A DNA stretch of 64,000 nt. Origin: Rhodospirillaceae bacterium. GTDB lineage: Bacteria; Pseudomonadota; Alphaproteobacteria; Rhodospirillales; Rhodospirillaceae. The notes under the pieces were generated by a model. That model ran no database searches, had not been told where the DNA came from, and saw nothing but the letters and a program-made list of their open reading frames with translations. Position numbers and translations under genes: made by a program. This document shows positions 9,230-17,425 of this stretch, in pieces. The DNA lies in NCBI GenBank assembly GCA_002737725.1, contig NSIP01000005.1, positions 1-64,000 on the forward strand, written 5' to 3'. How positions within the stretch are numbered: the first letter of the stretch is position 1; each line of letters opens with the position of its first letter.

Positions 9230-9370
9230 AGTGCACAGGTGGAGTATTTCTGGAGGCCGAGCAAGGTTAAAATTGAACAATGGTATTGGCTAAAGCATAT
9301 TTTTTTAGACGCCTGCCAAGCGCTCCATTAGACTACCTCCAAAAATAGTGATTTAGGCAAGGCTGCGCCA

Positions 9371-10378
9371 ATGAAAAAGATCTTTGGTATCGTCATAACG
9401 GCAGTTATCGGAATTGGCATTTATGCCGCTGCGCTCGAGTTTGGTGAATTTGAAATCCCCCTCAAAGATCTTGAGACGAAATTCGCCAAACCTGATTCGA
9501 AGTTCATGGATATCGATGGCGTTCGGGTTCACTACATGGACCAGGGCCCCGCCAATAACCCATCTGCCGAGGCCATTGTTCTGGTCCATGCCAGCTACAT
9601 GAACTTGCAAACCTTTGACAGCATGGCCAAAGCGCTAAGCCAGAAATACCGGGTTGTGCGCTTTGATGTCCCCACTGCGGGCCTGACGGGGCCTGACCCC
9701 AAACAGCGCTATTCCATTGAACTCAACATGCAAATTCTCGACACGCTGACGACCAACCTCGGCATCGACAAATTCGCGGTTTTGGGCACCTCGTCTGGTG
9801 GGCCGGTTGTGTTCCGCTATGTCGGCGAAAAGCCCGAGCGCGTGACGCGCATGATTCTCATCAATACGGCGGGGATGCCACGTACCGCCGCAACAAACCC
9901 CAATCGTCCCCGTGGGACCTCGATCGACCAATGGGTTGCTGCGCGTTATCGCTCGGAAAGCTATTGGCGCAAAAATCTCAGCAACAACATCCCCACCATG
10001 ACCCCACCCGATTGGTTGGTGGAGATGTGCCACGATCTGGGCCGCCGCGCGGGCGGGCGCGTCGAAGGCGCATTCTTTATGAAAAACTTCAAGACCGGCG
10101 ATCCGGAGCAGGCATTGGGCCGCGTAAAAGCCCCCACCATGATTTTGTGGGGGATGGAAAACCCAACCGTAATGCACCTGGAAGCAAATGTGATTTCACT
10201 GTGGCTCACCAATGCGCCGAGCTTAGTGAAGAAATACCCGAAGGTTGGGCATTATCTGTACCTCGAAATCCCGCAAGAGGTTGAGGCAGACATCATGGCC
10301 TTCTTGGCCGGTGATAAAGACAGCGAACTGCGCCAAACCCAGCGCGCAGCCATGGCCGCGAACAGTTCAGCACCATAG
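9371..10378 (+). CDS. Alpha/beta hydrolase, probably exported or membrane-anchored
   Basis: A 335-residue alpha/beta-hydrolase fold with an N-terminal hydrophobic segment (KKIFGIVITAVIGIGIYAA) that is a signal peptide or anchor. The oxyanion strand reads VLVHASY and the nucleophile elbow GTSSGGP; the expected late acid region is LWGMENPTV, where the usual Asp is not obvious, and the His is in KVGHYLYL. Substrate unknown; haloalkane dehalogenase/epoxide-hydrolase-like families look similar. It is a single gene between two leftward blocks, convergent on rsh. Confidence 0.75.
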   Translation: MKKIFGIVITAVIGIGIYAAALEFGEFEIPLKDLETKFAKPDSKFMDIDGVRVHYMDQGPANNPSAEAIVLVHASYMNLQTFDSMAKALSQKYRVVRFDVPTAGLTGPDPKQRYSIELNMQILDTLTTNLGIDKFAVLGTSSGGPVVFRYVGEKPERVTRMILINTAGMPRTAATNPNRPRGTSIDQWVAARYRSESYWRKNLSNNIPTMTPPDWLVEMCHDLGRRAGGRVEGAFFMKNFKTGDPEQALGRVKAPTMILWGMENPTVMHLEANVISLWLTNAPSLVKKYPKVGHYLYLEIPQEVEADIMAFLAGDKDSELRQTQRAAMAANSSAP

Positions 10379-10390
10379 CATCGGTGTTCG

Positions 10391-12550
10391 TCAGCCCCGC
10401 GCGCGATCAACCGCGTTGATGGCGGGCATGGCGCGTAGGCCCGCGATGATGTTGGTTAGGTGTTTCACGCCGTTCACCTCAACATCCACGATCATTTCAT
10501 AAAAATCTGCCGAGCGTTTTGTAAACCGCAAATTGCTGATGTTGCCATTGTTTTTGGCAATCACGGTGGTCACAACGCCCAAGGCACCGGGCTCATTTGT
10601 GACCGTGAGAATCAAACGCCCGATATGCGCATCCTTGTCGCGATCCATGTCCCACGACAGGTCGACCCACCTGTCTGATGAATCGCCAAATTCGCGCAAG
10701 GATTCACAATCGATGGTATGCACAGCCACACCCTTACCGGGCTCGCGAATGCCAACAATGCGGTCGCCCGGCAACGGATGGCAACACTCAGAAATATGCA
10801 CCGCCATGCCAGAGGTCAGCCCCCGGATCGAAACGCCCGTGGCCTCACCGGCTTGACGTGCGCGGGCCTGCGATAAGTTGACAACGTTATCGTCGGCCTC
10901 GGTACGTGCGCCGGGATAAATCGCCAGCAGCACTTCTCGGCCAAATAAGCGCCCCTCGCCGACTTTTACATAAATATCATCGACATTGGCGACACTCAGT
11001 TTTTCAAGCGAGCCGAGGAGGCCTTTTTGAGTGAGTTCATAGCCATCTTTCTGGAAGACCTTTTCCAAAATACTTTTACCGAATCGAATGTACTCGCCAC
11101 GCGCGTCCGACCTGACACGCCGCCGTATATGCGCGCGCGCCTTGCCCGTGACAACAAAGCTTTCCCACTCGGGCGCAGGCTTTTGGGCTTTTGAGGTGAC
11201 AATTTCGACTTGGTCGCCGTTTTGCAACTTGGTTCGCAACGGCACAATGCGTCCATTCACCTTCACGCCCACGCACGTATCACCCACCTCAGAGTGCACC
11301 GCGTAAGCGAAGTCCACGGTGCTAGCCCCCCGCGGCAGTGCAATCAAATCGCCCTTCGGCGAGAAGCAAAACACCTGATCTTGAAACATCTCAAGCTTGG
11401 TGTGCTCCAGAAACTCTTCAGGGTTCTGGGCATGCTCAAGGATGTCGAGTAGCTCGCGCAGCCACGAATACTGACGGCCATCAATGCCGGCAACTTTATC
11501 GTCACCGCCCTCCTCGCCATCTTTGTAGTGCCAATGGGCAGCTACACCCAGCTCGGCAATTTGATGCATCGTATGGGTACGAATTTGCAATTCAATGCGT
11601 TGCTTCTGGGGGCCGATGACAGCGGTATGCAATGACCGATACCCGTTGCGCTTGGGTGTCGAGATGTAATCTTTGAAGCGCGCAGGCACCATTCGGAATG
11701 TCGTGTGCATAATACCCAGCACACGGTAGCAATCGTCGACCGAGTCCAGGAGAATGCGAAATGCCATAATATCTGAAAGTTGTTCGAAGCTGACTTCCTT
11801 CACCTGCATCTTACGCCAGATCGAATAGGCTGTTTTTTCACGCCCTGAGATATATCCTTTGATGCCTGCCTTCGAGATGACTTGATCAAGTTCATCCATA
11901 ATCTTGCCGACCAAATCGCCGCCATGCAGTTCCAGAAAGCGTAGCCGAGTTAAAATCGATGTCCGCGCGTCAGCATTCACTTCGGCAAACGCCAAATCTT
12001 CCAGCTCGGTCTTGATCTCTTGCATCCCAATGCGCTCGGCTAAGGGCGCATAAATTTCCATCGTCTCCAGCGCAATCGAGCGGCGCTTGGCTGGGTCCTT
12101 GATAAAATGCAGCGTGCGCATGTTGTGTAGCCGGTCGGCCAGTTTGACCAACAGCACCCGGATATCTGTCGACATGGCCAGCAGAAACTTGCGGAAGTTT
12201 TCAGCCTGCTTGGTCTCGATGTTTTGGATTTGAATTTTGGCAAGCTTGGTCACGCCATCTACCAACCGCGCGACTTCGTCACCAAACAATTTTTGAATAT
12301 CTTCAAGCGTCGCCAGCGTGTCTTCGACGATGTCGTGCAGCAACGCCGTAACGATGGACGCGGTATCGAGTTTGTAGTTCGTCAGGATGCCCGCGACCTC
12401 AATCGGGTGCGAGAAATACGGATCTCCCGAGGCCCGCCTTTGCGAGCCATGCATCTTCATGGCGTAAACGTATGCGCGGTTAATCGCGTCTTCATCAGCC
12501 TTGGGGTCGTAGGCTTTGACGCGTTCGATCAATTCAAATTGACGCATCAT
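10391..12550 (-). CDS. rsh: Bifunctional (p)ppGpp synthetase/hydrolase
   Basis: Makes and degrades the alarmone (p)ppGpp. Domains in order: HD hydrolase (about 40-150, with SHPIEVAGIL and LLHDIVEDT), synthetase (about 235-345, with KRNGYRSLHTAV), TGS (about 390-450), a Cys/His region (ISECCHPLPGD) and a C-terminal ACT domain (about 645-715). The intact HDxxED motif means hydrolase activity should be retained, as expected for the single RSH enzyme of Alphaproteobacteria. ATG 12550 is preferred because AAGG precedes it; a TTG at 12559 is in frame. rpoZ lies directly upstream on the same strand, the usual spoT partner. Confidence 0.95.
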   Translation of the reverse strand: MMRQFELIERVKAYDPKADEDAINRAYVYAMKMHGSQRRASGDPYFSHPIEVAGILTNYKLDTASIVTALLHDIVEDTLATLEDIQKLFGDEVARLVDGVTKLAKIQIQNIETKQAENFRKFLLAMSTDIRVLLVKLADRLHNMRTLHFIKDPAKRRSIALETMEIYAPLAERIGMQEIKTELEDLAFAEVNADARTSILTRLRFLELHGGDLVGKIMDELDQVISKAGIKGYISGREKTAYSIWRKMQVKEVSFEQLSDIMAFRILLDSVDDCYRVLGIMHTTFRMVPARFKDYISTPKRNGYRSLHTAVIGPQKQRIELQIRTHTMHQIAELGVAAHWHYKDGEEGGDDKVAGIDGRQYSWLRELLDILEHAQNPEEFLEHTKLEMFQDQVFCFSPKGDLIALPRGASTVDFAYAVHSEVGDTCVGVKVNGRIVPLRTKLQNGDQVEIVTSKAQKPAPEWESFVVTGKARAHIRRRVRSDARGEYIRFGKSILEKVFQKDGYELTQKGLLGSLEKLSVANVDDIYVKVGEGRLFGREVLLAIYPGARTEADDNVVNLSQARARQAGEATGVSIRGLTSGMAVHISECCHPLPGDRIVGIREPGKGVAVHTIDCESLREFGDSSDRWVDLSWDMDRDKDAHIGRLILTVTNEPGALGVVTTVIAKNNGNISNLRFTKRSADFYEMIVDVEVNGVKHLTNIIAGLRAMPAINAVDRARG

Positions 12551-12658
12551 GACGTCCAACCTTTGCCATCACAGCAAACCGCTGAACTTTGGGGAGTTAA
12601 AATGCAGATGCGCGTGCGGGCGCAGCCCTTCGTGTGACGGAAGGGGAGCGGCTGTGTA

Positions 12659-13099
12659 CTAATCGTTTCGGCCGGTTTCGCCCGAGTCCCCATAATTCAC
12701 ACTGGGATGATCTGAATTGGAACGAGGCACGCCATCGGCTTCGTCTTCGTCGAGTTCTTCGATGCTCATGCCCGTACCGGCAACCATTTGCTCGCCTACT
12801 TGGCCAGCAATCGCAGCAAATTCTGGGTTAGCGGCCATGGCGTCAAAGCCGTCTTCTTCGGGCTCGTCAACTTCAACGTGCTTCTGAAGGCCTTGAATGA
12901 TGGATTCGTAAAGATCGGCTGGAATGGCTTTGTTGTCGGCGATTTCACGCAGCGACACGACGGGGTTTTTATCGTTATCACGTGAAACGCGCAGCTCACC
13001 GCCCGATGAAATTTCGCGCGAACGCTGGGCAGCAACCATCACCAGTTCAAACCGGTTGGGAACTTTTTGAACGCAATCTTCGACGGTTACGCGTGCCAT
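12659..13099 (-). CDS. rpoZ: RNA polymerase subunit omega
   Basis: Smallest core RNA polymerase subunit; assists beta' folding and forms part of a ppGpp site, fitting its place next to rsh. The conserved N-terminal block [20 protein letters not shown] continues with [10 protein letters not shown]. The 146 residues are long for omega, the extra being an acidic, low-complexity C-terminal tail (rich in Glu, Asp and Gly) common in Alphaproteobacteria. It is followed by rsh after about 108 bp. Confidence 0.94.
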   Translation of the reverse strand: MARVTVEDCVQKVPNRFELVMVAAQRSREISSGGELRVSRDNDKNPVVSLREIADNKAIPADLYESIIQGLQKHVEVDEPEEDGFDAMAANPEFAAIAGQVGEQMVAGTGMSIEELDEDEADGVPRSNSDHPSVNYGDSGETGRND

Positions 13100-13261
13100 G
13101 GCTGTATCCTCATCTCGTCTTGGTTAACAGAGTGCGTGGCTTTTATTTCGGGGTCAATCAATACCCCGCGTAAGTCCTTGAAAATTAGACCAAGCCCACA
13201 TATTATCCCGGTTTCCCAGGAGGTTAAACGTGGCGCTTTGTAAACGGAAAGCCCCCGAACC

Positions 13262-13768
13262 TCAAGACCCCAAGGAGATAGGCCGAATCCCTTGATTTTC
13301 GGGGGTTTGGGCCAGGCATGCAATCATCTGTGCGGGAGATTGCCCGCTCACAGGATGCTGCCATTGGGCGGCCACGTCACGCAGGGGATAAAGCACAAAT
13401 GCCCGTTCGGGCAAACGGGGATGGGGCAAAATCAGCGGCCCCTGCCCGATCACCTCACGTCCATGGGCCAGTAAATCAAGATCGAGCGTGCGGGCCGCAT
13501 TGGTCATGCCGCGAGAACGGTCATAGGCGTGTTCGATATCGTGCAGCACCGCCAACAGCGCGTGTGGGGACAATGTGCTGTCGACGCGCACCACGCCATT
13601 CACATACCACGGCTGGTCCGATGCAGGTACGGGTGCGGTTTCATACCACGTCGAGATGGCTCGAATAGAGAAGCCGCGTGCACCCATCTCGCGCACGGCA
13701 GCTTGGCCTGTCGCCAAAGGCGAGCCAACGCGCGAGGATAAGTTTGATCCGATGGCAACGAGAATCAC
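13262..13768 (-). CDS. folK: 6-hydroxymethyl-7,8-dihydropterin pyrophosphokinase
   Basis: Transfers pyrophosphate from ATP to 6-hydroxymethyl-dihydropterin in folate synthesis. The 168 residues start with the family strand ILVAIGSNLSSR and carry the HPPK signature NAARTLDLDLL and the late block LPHPRLPERAFVLYPL. It is upstream of rpoZ on the same strand, separated by about 160 bp in which nothing else was recognised. folP and folB are not in the window. Confidence 0.93.
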   Translation of the reverse strand: MILVAIGSNLSSRVGSPLATGQAAVREMGARGFSIRAISTWYETAPVPASDQPWYVNGVVRVDSTLSPHALLAVLHDIEHAYDRSRGMTNAARTLDLDLLAHGREVIGQGPLILPHPRLPERAFVLYPLRDVAAQWQHPVSGQSPAQMIACLAQTPENQGIRPISLGS

Positions 13769-13868
13769 TTTGAACTTCGCTTCTGTGTTGCTTGCACGTT
13801 GAAACCCAAACCGCTAATTTGAGGACATTAGATTTGATTTGATCATATTTGAATTATAGGAGCGACGC

Positions 13869-14432
13869 ATGATCTTCTATCCTGAAGAACGTTTGGCGAT
13901 GTTTATTGATGGCCCCAACCTTTTCGGCGCCGCCCGCTCGCTGGGCTTTGACATCGACTACCGCAGGATGTTGCAGTTGTTTGCCGCCAAAGGCAGGCTG
14001 TTACGTGCCTTCTACTATACAGCTTTGATGGAAAACGAAGAGTATTCGCCCCTGCGCCCCCTGGTCGATTGGCTAGACTATAACGGCTACACCATGGTGA
14101 CCAAGCCGGTGAAGGAATTCACCGACGCCCAAGGCCGCCGCCGCATTAAAGGCAACATGGATATCGAACTGGCCATTGATATGCTGGAAATGGCTAACCA
14201 CGTGGAACACATTGTTTTATTTTCAGGCGATGGTGATTTCCGCCGCCTCGTCGAAGCAGTGCAAAAGCGCGGGGTGCGTGTATCGGTGGTCTCGTCCATT
14301 CGCACCTCGCCGCCCATGATTGCCGATGAGTTGCGCCGCCAAGCCGACAACTTTATCGAACTTGCCGATATGAAGGACGTTCTCGCGCGCGCTGAGCGCC
14401 CGGTCACAACAACGCCCGACCGCGCGCCATGA
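13869..14432 (+). CDS. NYN-domain (LabA/DUF88) nuclease-like protein
   Basis: A 187-residue PIN-like NYN domain protein. Acidic residues expected to bind metal are in MFIDGPNLFGAARSLG, in NMDIELAIDML and in LFSGDGDFRRLVE. NYN proteins are putative RNases; LabA members affect gene expression, but a specific role here cannot be assigned. A clear AGGAG lies about 7 bp before the ATG, in an AT-rich leader that could hold its promoter. The next feature downstream, 3 bp after the stop, is a large palindrome. Confidence 0.85.
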   Translation: MIFYPEERLAMFIDGPNLFGAARSLGFDIDYRRMLQLFAAKGRLLRAFYYTALMENEEYSPLRPLVDWLDYNGYTMVTKPVKEFTDAQGRRRIKGNMDIELAIDMLEMANHVEHIVLFSGDGDFRRLVEAVQKRGVRVSVVSSIRTSPPMIADELRRQADNFIELADMKDVLARAERPVTTTPDRAP

Positions 14433-14435
14433 GTA

Positions 14436-14512
14436 CTAGTGGTCCGATTCTAACATTCGCATTCCATTTCGGATTGCGATCTTGCGAATGTTAGAATCAT
14501 GAGGACCACTAG
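14436..14512. repeat. Large palindrome, family 2, copy A
   Basis: Arms CTAGTGGTCC..GATTCTAACATTCGCA and its complement, ending CCACTAG, with a 4-base bulge in the right arm and a loop of about 20 bases. Core GATTCTAACATTCGC is shared with copy D at 16228, and AACATTCGC-like cores with copies B and C. Confidence 0.9.
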
Positions 14513-14518
14513 AAAACA

Positions 14519-15235
14519 TTGGATTTTAATGGAGCTTTAGATTTGACATTCGCTTCTCAGTCTAACCGCAACAAGGGTAGCGAATGTCAAATCCGCTCCA
14601 CTAACCTCAAAGGCCCGGCCAAAAGCTGCACACTCTGCCCGCGCTTGGTTGCGTTTCGGCAGAGAAACGAAAATCTTTACCCCGATTTTTTTAACGGCGC
14701 TGTGCCTGCGTTTGGTTCGGACAACCCATGGCTGCTGATCGTCGGCCTTGCGCCGGGCCTGAAAGGTGCCAACCGAACGGGGCGGCCGTTCACCGGCGAT
14801 TATGCGGGCGAATTGCTTTATCCCACATTGCTCAAGGCGGGCTTGGCCAAGGGAACGTACAAAGCTAGCCCAGATGACGGCGTGGAGCTGCTTGGATGCC
14901 GCATTACAAATGCCGTTCGCTGTGTGCCGCCCGAAAATAAACCCACGCCAGCCGAACAAACCATATGTCGTAATTTTTTGGTTGATGAAATTGCAGCCTT
15001 ACCGAAGTTGAAAGCAATTTTGTCCTTAGGCCAAATTTCACATAATGCTGTGCTATCAACCTTGGGGGTGCGCAAAGCATCGTTCCCCTTCAAACACGGC
15101 GCGCTGCACCAACTGCCCAATGGCCTAACGCTAGCCGACAGCTATCATTGCTCGCGCTATAACGTGAATACACGACGGCTGACGACCGCGATGTTCGAGG
15201 CAGTTATGGCCCAAGTCAAATCGCTGGCGGCCTAA
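14519..15235 (+). CDS. udgB: Uracil-DNA glycosylase, family 5 (UdgB-like)
   Basis: Removes uracil and possibly hypoxanthine from DNA at the start of base-excision repair. The catalytic loop is GLAPGLKGANRTGRPFTGD; iron-sulfur cysteines are CTLC near residue 38, GCRITNAVRC and the Cys in QTIC; the late loop is DSYHCSRYNVN. The 238-residue frame starts at TTG 14519, but the first 29 or so codons are almost entirely a family 2 palindrome (copy B, 14526-14604), so the N terminus is foreign to the family and the true start may lie closer to the CTLC motif, or the gene may be impaired. xre starts at the very next base. Confidence 0.85.
   Translation: MDFNGALDLTFASQSNRNKGSECQIRSTNLKGPAKSCTLCPRLVAFRQRNENLYPDFFNGAVPAFGSDNPWLLIVGLAPGLKGANRTGRPFTGDYAGELLYPTLLKAGLAKGTYKASPDDGVELLGCRITNAVRCVPPENKPTPAEQTICRNFLVDEIAALPKLKAILSLGQISHNAVLSTLGVRKASFPFKHGALHQLPNGLTLADSYHCSRYNVNTRRLTTAMFEAVMAQVKSLAA
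14526..14604. repeat. Large palindrome, family 2, copy B
   Basis: Arms TGGAGC...GATTTGACATTCGCT and AGCGAATGTCAAATC...GCTCCACTAA around a loop of about 24 bases. Loop comparison shows it is inverted relative to copy C (shared GCTACCC and CTGAGA). It lies inside the 5' end of the udgB frame. Confidence 0.9.
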
Positions 15236-15496
15236 ATGGCGCTGCGCAAAAAAACTAAAACCGATCTCGGTGCATATTTTCGCACACGCGGCAGCAAGGT
15301 GCGCCCCGTCGATGTCTCCGCCATCCGCGCGATCACGGGGCTCTCGCAGCACGCGTTCGTGAAAGCCTGCGGCATCAGCGTGCATACGTTGCGCAATTGG
15401 GAGCAAGGCCGCCGCGCCCCACGTGGCCCTGCCCGCGCTTTGCTGCTGGCCATCGCCCGCGATCCTGTGGGCGTCATCAAGGCACTGAGCGGTTAA
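15236..15496 (+). CDS. XRE-family helix-turn-helix protein, antitoxin-like (NadS/HigA type)
   Basis: An 86-residue protein. The HTH lies at about 28-65 and carries the pattern IRAITGLSQHAFVKACGISV followed by TLRNWEQGRRAPRGPARALL, which closely matches NadS/HigA-type antitoxins and their orphan relatives. ATG directly follows the udgB stop (TAAATG), so translation is probably coupled to udgB. No RelE/HigB-like toxin frame is found on either side, so it is an orphan regulator or antitoxin. Its target is unknown; autoregulation of the udgB transcript is a plausible guess. Confidence 0.82.
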   Translation: MALRKKTKTDLGAYFRTRGSKVRPVDVSAIRAITGLSQHAFVKACGISVHTLRNWEQGRRAPRGPARALLLAIARDPVGVIKALSG

Positions 15497-15531
15497 ACAA
15501 AACGGGCCGGAGGTTGCCCGCCGGCCCGCTT
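15497..15531 (-). terminator. Rho-independent terminator of the glutathione peroxidase gene
   Basis: GC-rich stem GGGCCGG/CCGGCCC with a short loop; read leftward it is followed by GTTTTGTTT. It lies in the 57 bp between the convergent xre and peroxidase genes. Confidence 0.65.
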
Positions 15532-15553
15532 CAAAAAATAGACCCTCAAAAAA

Positions 15554-16099
15554 TTACTTGGCTAAAGCTTTATCAACCGCCGCAACCAGTTCAGCACTTT
15601 TCGGCTCCACTTTGCTGGGGAAAGCTGCAACTAGGTTGCCTTTCGCATCGATCAGGTACTTGTGGAAGTTCCACTTCGGCGTGTTTTCAGGGCCCATTTT
15701 AGCTGCAGCCCATTTATAGAAAGGATGGGCTTCATCGCCCTTCACGACTTCTTTGTCGGCCAGCGGGAACGACACGTCATATTTGCTTTCGCAGAAATCT
15801 TTGATCTCGGCGGCCGTGCCGGGTTCTTGCTTACCAAAATCGTTGGCGGGAATGCCGACCACGACCAAGCCCTTATCTTTGTAGTCTTCCCACAGGCTTT
15901 GGAGGCCGGTGTATTGGGGCGTGTAGCCACAGAACGACGCGGTATTGACGACTAACACGGCCTTTCCTTTGTAGGCGCTCATGGGCATGGGCTTTCCGTC
16001 GATGGTTTTAAAGGCATAGTCGTAAGCGCTATCGGCCATGGCGGTTGCTCCGATGGATAGTGTGAGGGCGGCGGCGAGCAGAGTAAAGGTACGTTTCAT
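15554..16099 (-). CDS. Glutathione peroxidase family protein with signal peptide
   Basis: Thiol peroxidase of the GPx family, reducing peroxides with thioredoxin or glutathione. ATG 16099 gives 181 residues with a clear signal peptide (KRTFTLLAAALTLSIGATAMA), so it should act in the periplasm. The active Cys sits in NTASFCGYTPQY where selenoproteins have Sec; the partner Gln is in FGKQEPG and the Trp in KWNFHKYL. An upstream ATG at 16126 is less likely. The gene lies alone between udgB-xre and palindromes C and D. Confidence 0.9.
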   Translation of the reverse strand: MKRTFTLLAAALTLSIGATAMADSAYDYAFKTIDGKPMPMSAYKGKAVLVVNTASFCGYTPQYTGLQSLWEDYKDKGLVVVGIPANDFGKQEPGTAAEIKDFCESKYDVSFPLADKEVVKGDEAHPFYKWAAAKMGPENTPKWNFHKYLIDAKGNLVAAFPSKVEPKSAELVAAVDKALAK

Positions 16100-16135
16100 G
16101 TGGCGATCCTTTATGTAGACAAACAATTATGACTG

Positions 16136-16216
16136 TTTAGTGGAGCGGATCTTACATTTGCTACCCATTTTAACACAGGGCTGAGAGGCGAATGTCAGAT
16201 CCAAAGCTTCACTAAA
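16136..16216. repeat. Large palindrome, family 2, copy C
   Basis: Arms TTTAGTGGAGCGGATCTTACATTTGC and GCGAATGTCAGATCC...CACTAAA around a loop of about 30 bases. It lies in the leader of the peroxidase gene and is 11 bp from copy D. Confidence 0.88.
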
Positions 16217-16227
16217 ATATATATATT

Positions 16228-16310
16228 TCTAGTGGCTTTCATGATTCTAACATTCGCATACCGTTTCACTGGGCTGACTTGCGAATGTTAGAATCATGAA
16301 AGCCACTAGA
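16228..16310. repeat. Large palindrome, family 2, copy D (perfect 31-bp arms)
   Basis: Positions 16228-16258 and 16280-16310 are perfect inverted copies, starting TCTAGTGGCTTTCATG and ending in the ATTCTAACATTCGCA core, around a 21-base loop. This is the best preserved member of the family. Confidence 0.93.
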
Positions 16311-16405
16311 CAGTTTCCGGCAACTTGAGCAGGCTTGCAAGGGGCAACAAAACCCTTTGAAATAATGGAAGAATTGCCTTTACCCAGTGTCCGAAAGGCT
16401 ACGAG

Positions 16406-17425
16406 ATGTCTGAAATCGCGCCTCACCTGGCCCTTCTTCGGATCACCGGCAATGTGATGCTGGCCCGGTGCATTGGCATTGCCGCCGAAATTGGCGTGGC
16501 CGATGCCATCGAAACGGGCCATGGCCGCCTAACCACATCAGCGCTCGCAAAACTCACGGGCAGCCATGAACAGGCATTGTATCGCATGATGCGTTACATG
16601 GCCGCCAACGGCATTTTCAACGAAGATGCTGAGGGCAAATTCCAAAACACAGACATCTCGAAATTACTCAGGACCGGCGTGCCAGGGTCCATGCGCGAAT
16701 CGGTGCGTCAATCGTGGCAAGACGTAATGTGGGATGTGTACAAGGCCTTTCCACACACCATCGCCACCGGCGAGCCTGCATTCAACCAAACCTATGGCGC
16801 AGATTTTTTTGATCACCTCGCGGCCAATCCCGACATGGGGCTGAAATTCGACGCGGCCATGGCCATGCAATCAGGCCCAGAAAATGCCAGCGTTGCAGAT
16901 GCCTATGCTTTCGAGCAAGCCAATGTTGTGGTTGATGTGGCGGGCGGGCGCGGTGGCTTCATGGCAGCACTCCTGAAAGCGTATCCCACCATTCGCGGCG
17001 TGCTGTTCGATCAAACCTATGTGCTTGCGCAGCCCAACCACGTGAAAGAGGCCGGTCTGAAGTACCGTTGCGATTTCGTGGCTGGTGATTTCTTTGAATC
17101 CGTTCCTAAAGGCGGCGATGTGTATGTGCTCAAACGAATTTTGCACGACTGGGATGATAACACGGCGATTCGTATTCTGAAAAACTGCGCCGCCGCCATG
17201 AGTTTTACGGCACGAATCATTGCTGTTGATGCCGTCATCAAACCCGGCAACGACCCCGATCCCAACAAGGCCTTGGATGTGGGCATTATGGCTTTGCTGA
17301 AAGGTCGCGAGCGCACAGAAAAGGATTTTACGCGGCTTTATGAGGCTGCGGGCCTCAGGCTCACCCGTATTGTCGCAACCGCAGCTCCCTCAACTATGAG
17401 CTTGGTGGAAGGCGTGATTGCCTAA
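16406..17425 (+). CDS. SAM-dependent O-methyltransferase (family 2)
   Basis: A 339-residue two-domain methyltransferase of the plant-COMT/CrtF/TcmN type. The N-terminal winged-helix dimerisation domain (about 10-100) precedes a Rossmann domain with the SAM motif VVDVAGGRGGFMAALL, the acidic loop residue in GVLFDQTYV, and the catalytic His-Asp block LKRILHDWDDNTAIRIL. The substrate is probably a small hydroxylated compound and cannot be told from sequence. It stands alone, converging directly on the sulfite-oxidase-like gene (the stops abut at 17425/17426). Confidence 0.85.
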   Translation: MSEIAPHLALLRITGNVMLARCIGIAAEIGVADAIETGHGRLTTSALAKLTGSHEQALYRMMRYMAANGIFNEDAEGKFQNTDISKLLRTGVPGSMRESVRQSWQDVMWDVYKAFPHTIATGEPAFNQTYGADFFDHLAANPDMGLKFDAAMAMQSGPENASVADAYAFEQANVVVDVAGGRGGFMAALLKAYPTIRGVLFDQTYVLAQPNHVKEAGLKYRCDFVAGDFFESVPKGGDVYVLKRILHDWDDNTAIRILKNCAAAMSFTARIIAVDAVIKPGNDPDPNKALDVGIMALLKGRERTEKDFTRLYEAAGLRLTRIVATAAPSTMSLVEGVIA

